Below, one piece after another: positions 51,987 through 60,563 of a stretch of 64,000 bases of DNA. Location: assembly GCA_963781305.1 (NCBI GenBank), contig CAWAFL010000011.1:1302001-1366000 (forward strand). The letters are read 5' to 3'. Source of the DNA: DASXMT01 sp963781305 (lineage in GTDB: Bacteria; Actinomycetota; Acidimicrobiia; Acidimicrobiales; RAAP-2). The translations under genes and the position numbers were made by a program. Below the pieces are notes generated by a model that was not told where the DNA came from, did not search any database, and saw only the letters and a list, made by a program, of their open reading frames with translations. How positions within the stretch are numbered: position 1 is the first letter of the stretch; each line of letters starts with the position of its first letter.

Positions 51987-53207
51987 ATGGAGTTCGGAGT
52001 TTTTCTCAACGGCTACGTGCCCGGTCCCGCTGCCTTCGACCCCGCATGCGAGCACGAGATGTTCAAGCGGGAGACCGGGTACGTCATCCACGCCGACAAG
52101 TACAACTGGAAGTACGCCTGGCTGGGCGAGCACCACTCCCTGACCGAGTACAGCCATCTGTCCGCCCCCGAGGTGGTCATGGGCTATCTGGCCCGTGCCA
52201 CCGAGCAGATCCACGTGGGCACCGGCATCATGAACCTGTCGCCCCGAGTCAACCACCCGGTGCGTTGCGCCGAGCGGGTGGCCATGCTCGACCACATGAC
52301 CGAGGGACGTTTCGAATGGGGGACCGGGCGGGGAGCGGGCAGCCACGAGATCGCCGCCTTCAACATCCTGGACAAGAATTCGACCAAGGCGGAGTGGAAC
52401 GAGGTCATACGCGAGATTCCCCGCATGTGGGAGGAGCGCGACTACACCTTCGACGGCGACCACTTCACCGTGCCCACCCCTCACAACATCCTGCCCAAGC
52501 CCTACGGGGCCGGTCACCCTCCCATCTGGGTCGGATGCGGGAACCCGACCACCTTCACCCAGGCTGGCGAGCTGGGCATCGGGGCCATCGCCTTCAACTT
52601 CGAGCCGATCTACAACCTGCAGGGCCGCATCGATGCCTATAAGGAAGGCATCGCCAACTGCACCGAGCCGCTGGGCCAGTACCTGAACGACAACATCATG
52701 ATGACCAACGCAGTGATCTGCATGAGCGACCGCAAGAAGGCCCGGGAGATCGCGCTGCGACCCGGGCGCGGCTATCTCTACTCCATGGTGTGCAACTACC
52801 ACGACACCATCCCGCACCTCGACGGCATCCCCGTGTGGCCCGAGCCGCCCGTGTCGGTGGCCAACGAGGAGATGCTCGATGCCCTCATCGAGGGGGGCTG
52901 GATCCTGTGCGGCGAGCCCGACGAGGTGGCCGAGCAGGTGGCCAAGTACCAGACCGTCGGATGCGACCAGCTGGTGTTCGGGCTCCCCTCCGACTCGATG
53001 GCTGAGGACGAGGTCTACGAGATGCTCGAGCTGTTCGGGACCAAGGTGATCCCCCAGTTCGACTCCGATCCGGTGCACTCCACCACCCGGTACCGGGAGA
53101 AGGCGGTGCGCAAGTACCCCGACTTCACCTTCCCGATTCCCGACATCTCCGTTGAGGTGCTGCCGACCAACGCCCAGATCCAGCTGGACGGTACCCGCAC
53201 CCCCTGA
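51987..53207 (+). CDS. Large LLM-class flavin-dependent oxidoreductase
   Basis: A 406-residue luciferase-fold oxidoreductase of the longer type that uses FMN or F420. Seen: WLGEHHSLTEYSHLSAPEVVMGYLA, HVGTGIMNLSPRVNHPVRCAERVAMLD, GRFEWGTGRGAGSHE and PIWVGCGNPTTFTQAGELG. The C-terminal ~60 residues carry an extra segment with several Pro. ATG at 51987; GAGGAG lies 11 bp upstream. Divergent from the FadD-like gene, which may share its regulator. A hairpin follows the stop. Confidence 0.88.
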   Translation: MEFGVFLNGYVPGPAAFDPACEHEMFKRETGYVIHADKYNWKYAWLGEHHSLTEYSHLSAPEVVMGYLARATEQIHVGTGIMNLSPRVNHPVRCAERVAMLDHMTEGRFEWGTGRGAGSHEIAAFNILDKNSTKAEWNEVIREIPRMWEERDYTFDGDHFTVPTPHNILPKPYGAGHPPIWVGCGNPTTFTQAGELGIGAIAFNFEPIYNLQGRIDAYKEGIANCTEPLGQYLNDNIMMTNAVICMSDRKKAREIALRPGRGYLYSMVCNYHDTIPHLDGIPVWPEPPVSVANEEMLDALIEGGWILCGEPDEVAEQVAKYQTVGCDQLVFGLPSDSMAEDEVYEMLELFGTKVIPQFDSDPVHSTTRYREKAVRKYPDFTFPIPDISVEVLPTNAQIQLDGTRTP

Positions 53208-53216
53208 GCGAGGCGA

Positions 53217-53235
53217 GACGAGGCAACGCCTCGTC
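53217..53235. terminator. Stem-loop after the LLM gene
   Basis: GACGAGGC-AAC-GCCTCGTC, an 8-bp stem with 3-base loop, 9 bp after the LLM stop and 40 bp before the next start. No T-run. It could be a weak terminator or an mRNA-stabilising hairpin. Confidence 0.45.
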
Positions 53236-53274
53236 GCACCACAGCGGCACCCGGATCGTGGGCAGAATGGCCGG

Positions 53275-54090
53275 GTGAATTTGGGATTGCGCGACCGTGT
53301 GTACCTGGTGACTGGCGGCAGCCGCGGGCTTGGGTTCGCTGCCGCCGAGGCGCTTGTCGCTGAAGGCGCCCGCGTCATCCTCAGTGCACCGCACGAGGCC
53401 ACGGCTTCCGCTGCTGTCGCCCGACTCTCGCAACATGCCGACGTCGCTGACACCGTCAGTTGGGTGGTGGCAGACAATGGTGATCCCGCCGCCCCTGGCC
53501 AGCTCATTGCCGCAGCCAAGGACCGTTTCGGCCGCGTGGACGGTGCGCTGATCAGCACCGGCGGTTCGCCTTCAGGGACCGTCACCCAGACGTCGGACGA
53601 TGCCTGGCGGTCAGCGTTCGAAAGCGTCTTCCTCGGCGCCGTCCGACTTGCCCGTGTTCTCGGAACTGAGCTGAGCGGCAGCGCCGATGAGGCGCCCGGG
53701 ATCGGCTCCCTCCCTGGGACGGGCGGCTCAATCGTGTTCGTGCTGGCCTCGTCCGTGCGCGTTCCGCTGGTGGATCTCGCACTCTCAAATGGGATCTTCC
53801 CGGGCCTGGCCGGCGTGGTGAAGACGCTGGCCGACGAGCTCGGCCCGGCCGGAATCCGGGTGAACGGGCTCCTGCCCGTCCGGATCGCAACCGACCGGGT
53901 TCGTGAGCTCGACGCCCGCAGTGGCGATCCGGACGAGGTGCGTGCTCGGCTCTCTCAACGCATCCCGCTACGCAGATATGGCGAGCCAGAGGAGCTCGGG
54001 CGGGTTGCTGTGTTCCTTCTCTCTCCCGCCGCCTCCTATGTGACGGGTGCCATGGTCCCCGTTGACGGAGGCGCGATCCCTTCCATCTGA
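53275..54090 (+). CDS. SDR-fold protein lacking the catalytic Tyr and Lys
   Basis: A 271-residue SDR with intact cofactor turn (TGGSRGLG, 13-20), Ser160 (LASSVRVP) and the end TGAMVPVDGGAIPS. Where Tyr-x-x-x-Lys should be there is Ser171 and Phe175 (ALSNGIFPG). It resembles the 29860-30606 protein in this respect and probably belongs to the same divergent SDR branch. GTG start; no good ribosome site. It may be read through from the LLM gene. Confidence 0.83.
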   Translation: MNLGLRDRVYLVTGGSRGLGFAAAEALVAEGARVILSAPHEATASAAVARLSQHADVADTVSWVVADNGDPAAPGQLIAAAKDRFGRVDGALISTGGSPSGTVTQTSDDAWRSAFESVFLGAVRLARVLGTELSGSADEAPGIGSLPGTGGSIVFVLASSVRVPLVDLALSNGIFPGLAGVVKTLADELGPAGIRVNGLLPVRIATDRVRELDARSGDPDEVRARLSQRIPLRRYGEPEELGRVAVFLLSPAASYVTGAMVPVDGGAIPSI

Positions 54091-54159
54091 ACGCTCCGGG
54101 TGCGGGACATGAGGCGAGATCGGCCCACGGAATTCCAGCCAATGGTGGCCCTGAAATCG

Positions 54160-56037
54160 CTACCAACGTCCATGCGACGACCGGTACCACGCATCGATCC
54201 CTCCGAGCCGGGAGTCCGGCGGCCGACCCAAGAGCCACTCGAAATACGGGATGACCAACTCTGGTTTCGCGCCGGTGGCGGCGACCAGCACGCTGTGGAC
54301 CTTCCACGAGTCGAGCTGGGCCAGTATCTCGGCCCGCACGGCCGGGGTCTCGGGGAGGGGCGTCCCGTTCTCGAGGTCGATGAGCGCGGTGGTGGTGAGC
54401 GTCGAATGGAACCCCGGCAGGATCGCCGGGTGTCCGGGACTCGGAACGACGAAATGGCCGGCCGGCGTCTTGAAGCGGAGGCCCGACGCCAGTTGCCAGA
54501 GCTCAGATGTGCTTCCCGCTGCCGATGGGGATGGGTACAGGACGGCGACGCTCCCCGTGGGGACGGCGTTGACGGCCGAAGATGTGAAATAGGCGGGGAC
54601 TTGGGCCGTGGTCAACGTGTACGGCCATGCCGGGATCAACGGGATGGCCACCGCCGCAGACAAAAGGACCGGCACACCCCATGCCGCCATTCGAGTCGAC
54701 GCTGCTCTATGGGGCCCTCGATCACGGGTCAGGTAATGGGCGTGGATGCGATCCAAGATCATGGCCAGGACCACGGCGGCACAGAGGGTCAGGTAGAGCG
54801 AGTACCTGGCGGATACAGCATTATCGAAGAGAGGCAGGTGCTCGATCAGCGCCTCGGGGAGCGGAACGGACGTGACGTGGTGCCACACCACGAGTCGCGA
54901 GCCGAGCGACAGCACGAACGCGGCGAGTCCTACCAGTGCGACCAACCTCACGATCGGCGCTCGCCGCCAGAGGAACACGGTCCCGGCAAGGAGCACGATG
55001 ATCAGCGGGATGCCCAGGTACGTCCCGTTCTCCGAGAGGGCCCCGGCGAATGTGTCGGTTGTCGCCGTCCACGCGGGCACGTTCAGGTGGAGCATGGAAT
55101 TGGGGACGAGCGGGCTCAGCAGGTCCGCTCGGTACAACGAGGTGGTCTGGATGACCCCGGACACGTGGGCTGGCCCTGCGATGAAGAACCACGCTGGATA
55201 GGCCAGGACCACGGCGACGACCGACCCCGCCTTGATCAGGGAGGTCACAACGGGCCGGAAACGGTCCCGGACACCAGAGGGGAAGAGAACACAGGCGATG
55301 ACGAAGCCGATGGCGGCCACGATCAGGGTCGTGGCCAAGACCTCGATCGAGATGAAGAACTGAACGATCACGAGTGCCGCGGCCAGGAGCCACAACGTGT
55401 TCCGTGTACGCCTCGTGGCGATCTCGTAGAAGGTGAGGAGGATGAGCGGCGGGAGGGGAACGAAGACGAGGTGAAGATGGCCGAGCCCTTCGCCGACCAT
55501 GTAGGGGGAGAATCCGTACAGGAGTCCCCCCATGAAGGCCGCTGGCCTCCACTCGGTGAACCGTCGGCACAGCGCGTAGCCGCCCAATGCCGAGAGGGGA
55601 AAGGCCAAGATGAACAGGACCGTCACGCTGGTGAACGCGTTGGTGGCGAACGTGAGCGGTGAGGCGAGGATGCCGAGAGCCGGGAGGCTGGTATTCGTGA
55701 CCCCGTTGACGCCGAATGGATAGTTGCCCCAGTCGGTGAAGAGCGGATTGTGCCCATGGATAATGGCGCTCGGCACCCAGTGGAGGAACCAGGCGTATTC
55801 CTCGACGTCGGCGCCGATGCCCGCGAACCGGGTCTGGCCGGCGTTCCACAGATGCCAATAGGGGATCACCGCCAGCGCTCCGTAGAGGACCGTGACGACC
55901 ACGAGCGGATGCGACCGACGCGCGGTCCGGCGACGGGCATGCCTTCGGGTACCGACCTCGGTCTCGGTGCGATCAGGCGTGAGTTGGGCTTGTGGCACTA
56001 GATGAGCAAGTGTCCCAGGATTTGGAGGCGATCTCAC
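54160..56037 (-). CDS. Polytopic membrane protein, GT-C glycosyltransferase-like
   Basis: A 625-residue protein with about ten to eleven hydrophobic segments from residue 45 on, beginning HPLVVVTVLYGALAVIPYWHL. The first outside loop contains FAGIGADVEEYAWFLHW, where Asp/Glu residues stand where GT-C enzymes (lipid-linked sugar transferases) have their catalytic acids. The C-terminal ~150 residues are soluble and outside. No more exact family is clear. It could decorate an exopolysaccharide or the cell wall; the polysaccharide operon lies 2.3 kb away. GTG start, uncertain. Confidence 0.75.
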   Translation of the reverse strand: MRSPPNPGTLAHLVPQAQLTPDRTETEVGTRRHARRRTARRSHPLVVVTVLYGALAVIPYWHLWNAGQTRFAGIGADVEEYAWFLHWVPSAIIHGHNPLFTDWGNYPFGVNGVTNTSLPALGILASPLTFATNAFTSVTVLFILAFPLSALGGYALCRRFTEWRPAAFMGGLLYGFSPYMVGEGLGHLHLVFVPLPPLILLTFYEIATRRTRNTLWLLAAALVIVQFFISIEVLATTLIVAAIGFVIACVLFPSGVRDRFRPVVTSLIKAGSVVAVVLAYPAWFFIAGPAHVSGVIQTTSLYRADLLSPLVPNSMLHLNVPAWTATTDTFAGALSENGTYLGIPLIIVLLAGTVFLWRRAPIVRLVALVGLAAFVLSLGSRLVVWHHVTSVPLPEALIEHLPLFDNAVSARYSLYLTLCAAVVLAMILDRIHAHYLTRDRGPHRAASTRMAAWGVPVLLSAAVAIPLIPAWPYTLTTAQVPAYFTSSAVNAVPTGSVAVLYPSPSAAGSTSELWQLASGLRFKTPAGHFVVPSPGHPAILPGFHSTLTTTALIDLENGTPLPETPAVRAEILAQLDSWKVHSVLVAATGAKPELVIPYFEWLLGRPPDSRLGGIDAWYRSSHGRW

Positions 56038-56119
56038 GGACCGTCAGGATTCGTCGTGGGGTGTCCCGAGGGTCGGCCGGACGCCGGGCACATGACCGAC
56101 CACCCGATAGGTTGGTCGT

Positions 56120-56560
56120 ATGTCCGAATCAGTGAGCCCGTCGCCGATCATCGACTATTTCGTGCACGAGATCGAGCCGAGCCTGCCCGAGGACGGGAAG
56201 GCCACGCTGGCCAGCTATGCCGACCGCATCGCGGCGACGACCCACCATGGCGACTTCAGGCGAGCCTGGCACTGCGCCGATTGGGCCATCAGGGTGGCAG
56301 AAGCCTCGCCTGGGTCAACCCACGGACATCTGGTCACGGGCCTGAAGGAGAGGCACACGCTGTGGAAGGACATGATCTTCGGCGCCGAGTTCGGAATGAA
56401 GCGCGTTGACGGTGTGGGTCCGGGACAGGACGCCGAGATTCAGTGGGTCGACGACGCCGTGGCCGTTGCCAAAGCTGAGGCCGATCGGTCCGGCTGGGAA
56501 GCGGTTCCCTGGGAGGAACTCCTCGACCAGATGCTGGCGGTGGCGGCGCCCAAGTCCTGA
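56120..56560 (+). CDS. Conserved hypothetical protein
   Basis: A 146-residue acidic, helix-rich cytosolic protein. The centre AWHCADWAIRVAEASPGSTHGHLVTGLKERHTLW has paired His and Trp residues, and the end ADRSGWEAVPWEELLDQML is amphipathic. No family recognised. Divergent from the GT-C-like gene with an 82-bp spacer; convergent with the small ORF at 56586-56726. Confidence 0.7.
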   Translation: MSESVSPSPIIDYFVHEIEPSLPEDGKATLASYADRIAATTHHGDFRRAWHCADWAIRVAEASPGSTHGHLVTGLKERHTLWKDMIFGAEFGMKRVDGVGPGQDAEIQWVDDAVAVAKAEADRSGWEAVPWEELLDQMLAVAAPKS

Positions 56561-56585
56561 GCGCTGCCGCTCCGCTCGCCGGGTG

Positions 56586-56726
56586 CTACTCGTCCAGAAC
56601 CGGTTCGATGGCGTCCGGATCGCCCTCTTCGGCACCGTCTCTGAGCAGCGCACGGAGGGCGTCCTCGGGATCAGCGTCGATGCTGACCGGCTCGTCGTCG
56701 CCCGGGAGGGCATCGCGTGGGGCCAT
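56586..56726 (-). CDS. Small acidic protein (46 residues)
   Basis: ATG at 56726 to TAG at 56588-56586. The product is very acidic (repeated DDE, DPED, EEGDPD) with hydrophobic residues at helix spacing (ALRALLRDGAEE). Third codon positions are mostly G or C, as in neighbouring genes. No known family; it could be a small regulator or a toxin-neutralising or protein-binding peptide, but none of this can be shown from sequence. Confidence 0.5.
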   Translation of the reverse strand: MAPRDALPGDDEPVSIDADPEDALRALLRDGAEEGDPDAIEPVLDE

Positions 56727-56839
56727 GAACCCAGTCTACGGCTCGTGGACGGAATGAGGAGGGTGGCGGCGCACTTCCTCGCCCTCCACGCTCGCGGCGG
56801 TGAATGGCGAGCCCTACCGGGGTGGGCGACGATGGAGCG

Positions 56840-57916
56840 GTGAGCCGCCAGTCCGTGGGCAGCGATGGACGGGTCAACCGTGCCCGGGTCTTCCGTCGAC
56901 GACGTCGGGCGGCAGTGGCTATCGGGGCCGCGATCCTGGCCGTCGTGGTGGCTGTCGTCCTGGTGAGCACGGGGTTGCTCGACGGCGGCACGAGCTCGGG
57001 ACTGAGGCCTGGTGCTCGACCTGGTCCCGGCACCGTCGGGCATGGGCACGCAACCAAACCGGCCGGCACGTCGACCACCCACCCCCAGCCCCAGCCTCCG
57101 TACCCCATCCAGAGCGAGACGGTCACCCTCGACGACCCCACCCGGGACACGCCGGCCCGGGGGGACGTCCCTGCCGTGTCCGGCCGGGTGCTGAGCACCG
57201 TCATCCTCCGGCCCCAGGGTCTGACCGGGCCGCTGCCCCTGATCGTCTTCGCCCACGGCTGGGACAGCGACCCATCGGTGTACACCACGCTGTTGGACAC
57301 GTGGGTGTCAGCCGGGTACGTGGTCGCCGCCCCCACCTTCCCCGATTCGGCCGATACCCTGCCCGGTACGCCGGTGAGCGACTTCCCCGACGAGGCTCGT
57401 GACCTGTCGTTTGTGATCACCCAGTTGCTGGCCGGCAAGGCCAGCCCGTTCATCACCGTCGATCCCCACCGCATCGCCGCGGCCGGCCACTCGGACGGGG
57501 GCACCGACGTGGCCATGTTGGCGCTCAACCCCGCCTTTGCCGATCCGCGCATCAAGGCCTATCTATCCTTGTCGAGCCAGATTCCCGATGGCGTGGCCGG
57601 ACCGTGGGGGACACCGGTGTCCGGCTCGCTGCTGGTCGCCGTGGGCACCGATGACGAGTACGGCCTGCTGCCCGACTCGACCCAGGTGTACCAGACCGCA
57701 GACATGGTCAAGGCCCTGCTCACCGTGACCGGGGGCGACCATCTGGACACGTTCGAGGCCGATACTCCTCAATCAGCCGCCGTTCGGGAAGAGACGGTCC
57801 GGTTCCTCCAGGTGGCGCTGGGCTCGAGCTCCGCCCCGGTGACCCCGACGACCTTGGCCAACGCCCTGCAGCCGGCGCCCGACCCATCGATTGCCGTCCA
57901 GGTGGGCTCGGGCTGA
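56840..57916 (+). CDS. Membrane-anchored alpha/beta hydrolase (chlorophyllase/cutinase-like)
   Basis: A 358-residue protein. An Arg-rich start and one hydrophobic segment (VAIGAAILAVVVAVVLVSTG, about 22-41) anchor it, followed by a Gly/Pro/Thr linker. The hydrolase domain has LIVFAHGWDSDPS (oxyanion loop), the nucleophile elbow GHSDGG, an Asp in VGTDDEYG and a His in GGDHLDTF, a complete triad. It resembles esterases of the dienelactone/PET-hydrolase-like type. GTG at 56840 with GGAG just upstream. Probably acts outside the cell on esters. Confidence 0.85.
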   Translation: MSRQSVGSDGRVNRARVFRRRRRAAVAIGAAILAVVVAVVLVSTGLLDGGTSSGLRPGARPGPGTVGHGHATKPAGTSTTHPQPQPPYPIQSETVTLDDPTRDTPARGDVPAVSGRVLSTVILRPQGLTGPLPLIVFAHGWDSDPSVYTTLLDTWVSAGYVVAAPTFPDSADTLPGTPVSDFPDEARDLSFVITQLLAGKASPFITVDPHRIAAAGHSDGGTDVAMLALNPAFADPRIKAYLSLSSQIPDGVAGPWGTPVSGSLLVAVGTDDEYGLLPDSTQVYQTADMVKALLTVTGGDHLDTFEADTPQSAAVREETVRFLQVALGSSSAPVTPTTLANALQPAPDPSIAVQVGSG

Positions 57917-58373
57917 GCCGGCAGCGACCTGGTCGGCTCCGGCTCAGCAGAGGGTGCCAGGGGCGGTTGGTCCGAGCCCGGCAGCGTCGATTAGATCCAC
58001 TTCCCGTTGTCGGATAACATACGGGCCAACCACTCTACGGATTAGTAACTAACGTTTACATGAGCGTTAGTCATTCAGCTAATTCCCAGAATTTCGGCTA
58101 TGGTGACTAAATATTCCGTAAAGTGGTGAGGAAATCACAAGAAGTGCTGATAACGTACACTGAGCGATAACGGGTTTGGGTTCTGCGAAGCGTCGAATCC
58201 TTGCATCGGCAGTTGAGCCAGGTTCTCCATCGAGCCGGGCCGGAAGTTCAGGTATGGCCCCGTCGTCATATCGACGGGCACGACCGTGGCGCGACCTGCT
58301 CCGGTTGGTAGTCGAACGCAACTGAGCGAGCTGCGCGGCACACGCGCAGGTTGGTTCGAGGAGAGACGTCAAC
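57917..58373. promoter_or_regulatory. 457-bp AT-richer leader of the polysaccharide operon
   Basis: No gene is seen. The part from about 58000 to 58150 is clearly richer in A and T than the rest of the window. It holds nested inverted repeats (58041-58083, listed separately). The last part has GAGGAGAG as ribosome site for the GTG at 58374. I looked for a cyclic-di-GMP riboswitch and could not match one. Confidence 0.5.
58041..58083. repeat. Nested inverted repeats in the operon leader
   Basis: Inner arms ACTAACG (58048-58054) and CGTTAGT (58065-58071); outer arms ATTAG (58041-58045) and CTAAT (58079-58083). They could form a cruciform or RNA hairpin or be a repressor site upstream of the BcsB-like gene. 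Confidence 0.55.
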
Positions 58374-60563
58374 GTGAGAAGAACAGCACAAACAGATCGA
58401 TGCTGGCATAGACCGCCCTGGCTGCCCCGGCGGCTGGTCATCCTCGGCGCAAGCATCGCCATGATCTTCGGGCTGGCGGTACCGGCGGTTGTGGCCACCT
58501 CAGCCAGAGCAGCGACGACGCCGGCAGCAGCGACGCCGGCAGCAGCAGCGACGCCAGCGGCCGCGGCTTCGGTCCCCGACACCGTGTTCGGCTTCAAGCA
58601 GCTCGGACTGCCCCAGAGCTACACCTTCGCCAGCGGCGGAACCACCGTCGGCGTGCAGCTGCCCGTTCCCGACCAGTTGCACCCCGCTTCGTTGTGGGGC
58701 GACGTCATCATCCCGCCGGACTTCGGCACCGGGACGATCGTGATCAATTCCGGCACCCAGTACATCGGCGCCATCAACCTGCCGGCCAACTCCGACCACC
58801 AGCAGAAGGTGCCGTTCGTCGCCCCCATCGATGACGCCTCAGTGGCCGGGGGCTACGCGACCTTCAACTTGGTGCTCGAGCAGTCCCATGCCGGCGGCGC
58901 TACGAGATCGAGCACGTGCAGCGGTGCCCTTCCACTGCAGCTGATCAACCCGACCGCGGTCTACACGGGATCGTTCGCCACACCCGACTCCATCGCCACC
59001 TTCTTCCCGCCGGTCCTCCATCAGCTCGTCCTGTACGTGCCGTCAGTTCCCACCCCGGCCGAGGAGACTGCCGCCCTCACCATCGCTGCCGGCGCTGCCT
59101 CGGCGTACCATCTCGTGCCCGTCGCCGTGTCCGTGCAGCCTTGGGATAGCCCGTCTCCGCCGAGCCTGCCCACGGGCTCGCTGGTCCGTGGCGTCGTCAT
59201 CAACCAGAGTGGTGCCGCAGGCATCCAGTTGTCATCGCAACCGAGCGGAAATGCCTTGCTCTCGGTGACCGGCTCGGCCACCACGTTGCCCGAGCAGGGG
59301 ACGCTGCTCACCTCCGCCCTGCACAAGGTGGTGCAGACCACCAACGCCACGGTCGACAAGCCCCTCGTGGCGCCGACGGTGCAGCTGAACCCCGTCACCT
59401 TCAGCCAGCTGGGCCTGACCGGTTCCTCCACGTTCAGCGGCCAACAACAGCTGTCGTTTGCCATCGACGAGACCCGCCTGGGCGGGGTGGCGACGTCGAT
59501 GGCCGTGGCCCTGAAAGCGGCCTACAGCCCGGTCGAGACTGGGGCCAAGGCCACGGCCCAGGCCAGCGTGGGAGGGGTGACGCTGGCCACCCAGCAGCTC
59601 AACGGTTCGGGCGTCCTGAACCTCCCGTTCACCATCCCCGCCCCGCTCATCCGGCGCTCGACGGTCGTGCTGCTCACGGTGACCTACTTTCCCGCCGGCT
59701 TCAGTTGCCAGAGTGCGGGGCGCACGATGAACTTCGACATCGACCCCCGCTCCACCGTCCAGGTCACCAACACCCCCGGCGGTACTGGCGGCTTCACCGG
59801 GCTCCCCCAGTCGCTGATGCCCACCTTCCAGGTGGCCTTCGACACGCCCAGTGCCGCCCGCCTCGCGACCGCTGTCCAGACGGTGTGCGGGCTCCAACGC
59901 CTCTCGTCGGTGCTGTTGCGCCCGACGGTCGTATCCCTCGCTGCCGCCGAAGGGAATCAGCTGCCCTTGTTGCTGGTGGCGGCGGACGATCACGTACCGG
60001 CGAACATGGGCGCCCCCCTGCAGTACCGGGGGCAATCGGTGTACCGGGTCGACAAACCGTCCGGTGGGGCACTCGCCATGAGCTCCCGGTTGGCCTCGAT
60101 CCAGGTGTTCAACCAGACAAACAGCAACCGCACGGTGGTGTTGGCCAGCACGTCCCAGAACTGGGCGCTCATGGACCGGCTGTTCGCCACCTTGGGCAAC
60201 ACGGCGGCGGGTTGGTCGGCTCTCACCGGTGACGTGGTGGCCGTCGGCCCCACCGGCTCGCCGGTGAACCTGACGGTCAGGTCGGGCGGCACTCCGGTGT
60301 TCACGGCCACCGCCCCCGGCCATAGCCTCCTCTACGTCGGTCTCGCCGTGTTGTTCGTGGTCGTCGTGCTGGCCCTGGCCATCTGGGCCATCGTTCGCTA
60401 CCGGCGCCGCGCCGCCGACACCTCCGATGAGACGGCTCGGGCGGGATCGTCCGACGGCGGTGATGACGGCACCGGCTCGGCGGGAAGCGGCCAACCCGGC
60501 ACCAGCACGACGGGGACAGTCGCCGCCGACCCCAGCGGGACAGCATCCAACGACGATGGTTGA
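58374..60563 (+). CDS. BcsB-like cellulose synthase regulatory subunit family protein
   Basis: A 729-residue exported, membrane-anchored protein. A long signal peptide (to about residue 47), an Ala/Thr/Pro repeat (48-66), a large outside region with two alternating carbohydrate-binding-like and flavodoxin-like parts (TVGVQLPVPDQLHPASLWGDVIIPPDF; LPSVPTPAEETAA-type segments), and one C-terminal membrane helix (SLLYVGLAVLFVVVVLALAIWAIVRYRRR). This is the layout of BcsB, which guides the growing glucan out of the membrane. The tail is Gly/Ser/Asp-rich. It overlaps the next gene by 8 bp. Its presence beside a cellulose-synthase-like GT2 supports an exopolysaccharide role. Confidence 0.8.
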   Translation: MRRTAQTDRCWHRPPWLPRRLVILGASIAMIFGLAVPAVVATSARAATTPAAATPAAAATPAAAASVPDTVFGFKQLGLPQSYTFASGGTTVGVQLPVPDQLHPASLWGDVIIPPDFGTGTIVINSGTQYIGAINLPANSDHQQKVPFVAPIDDASVAGGYATFNLVLEQSHAGGATRSSTCSGALPLQLINPTAVYTGSFATPDSIATFFPPVLHQLVLYVPSVPTPAEETAALTIAAGAASAYHLVPVAVSVQPWDSPSPPSLPTGSLVRGVVINQSGAAGIQLSSQPSGNALLSVTGSATTLPEQGTLLTSALHKVVQTTNATVDKPLVAPTVQLNPVTFSQLGLTGSSTFSGQQQLSFAIDETRLGGVATSMAVALKAAYSPVETGAKATAQASVGGVTLATQQLNGSGVLNLPFTIPAPLIRRSTVVLLTVTYFPAGFSCQSAGRTMNFDIDPRSTVQVTNTPGGTGGFTGLPQSLMPTFQVAFDTPSAARLATAVQTVCGLQRLSSVLLRPTVVSLAAAEGNQLPLLLVAADDHVPANMGAPLQYRGQSVYRVDKPSGGALAMSSRLASIQVFNQTNSNRTVVLASTSQNWALMDRLFATLGNTAAGWSALTGDVVAVGPTGSPVNLTVRSGGTPVFTATAPGHSLLYVGLAVLFVVVVLALAIWAIVRYRRRAADTSDETARAGSSDGGDDGTGSAGSGQPGTSTTGTVAADPSGTASNDDG

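Noticed and set aside
51924..53585. 553-codon minus-strand frame opposite the large LLM gene
   Set aside because: His/Val/Gly-rich antisense shadow with no motif; the plus strand carries a clear LLM enzyme.
58180..58210. tRNA T-arm-like CGTCGAATCC
   Set aside because: No matching D-arm, anticodon arm or acceptor stem around it.
58141..58373. Cyclic-di-GMP riboswitch before the BcsB-like gene
   Set aside because: The context is suggestive but I could not place the conserved loops of the GEMM motifs.
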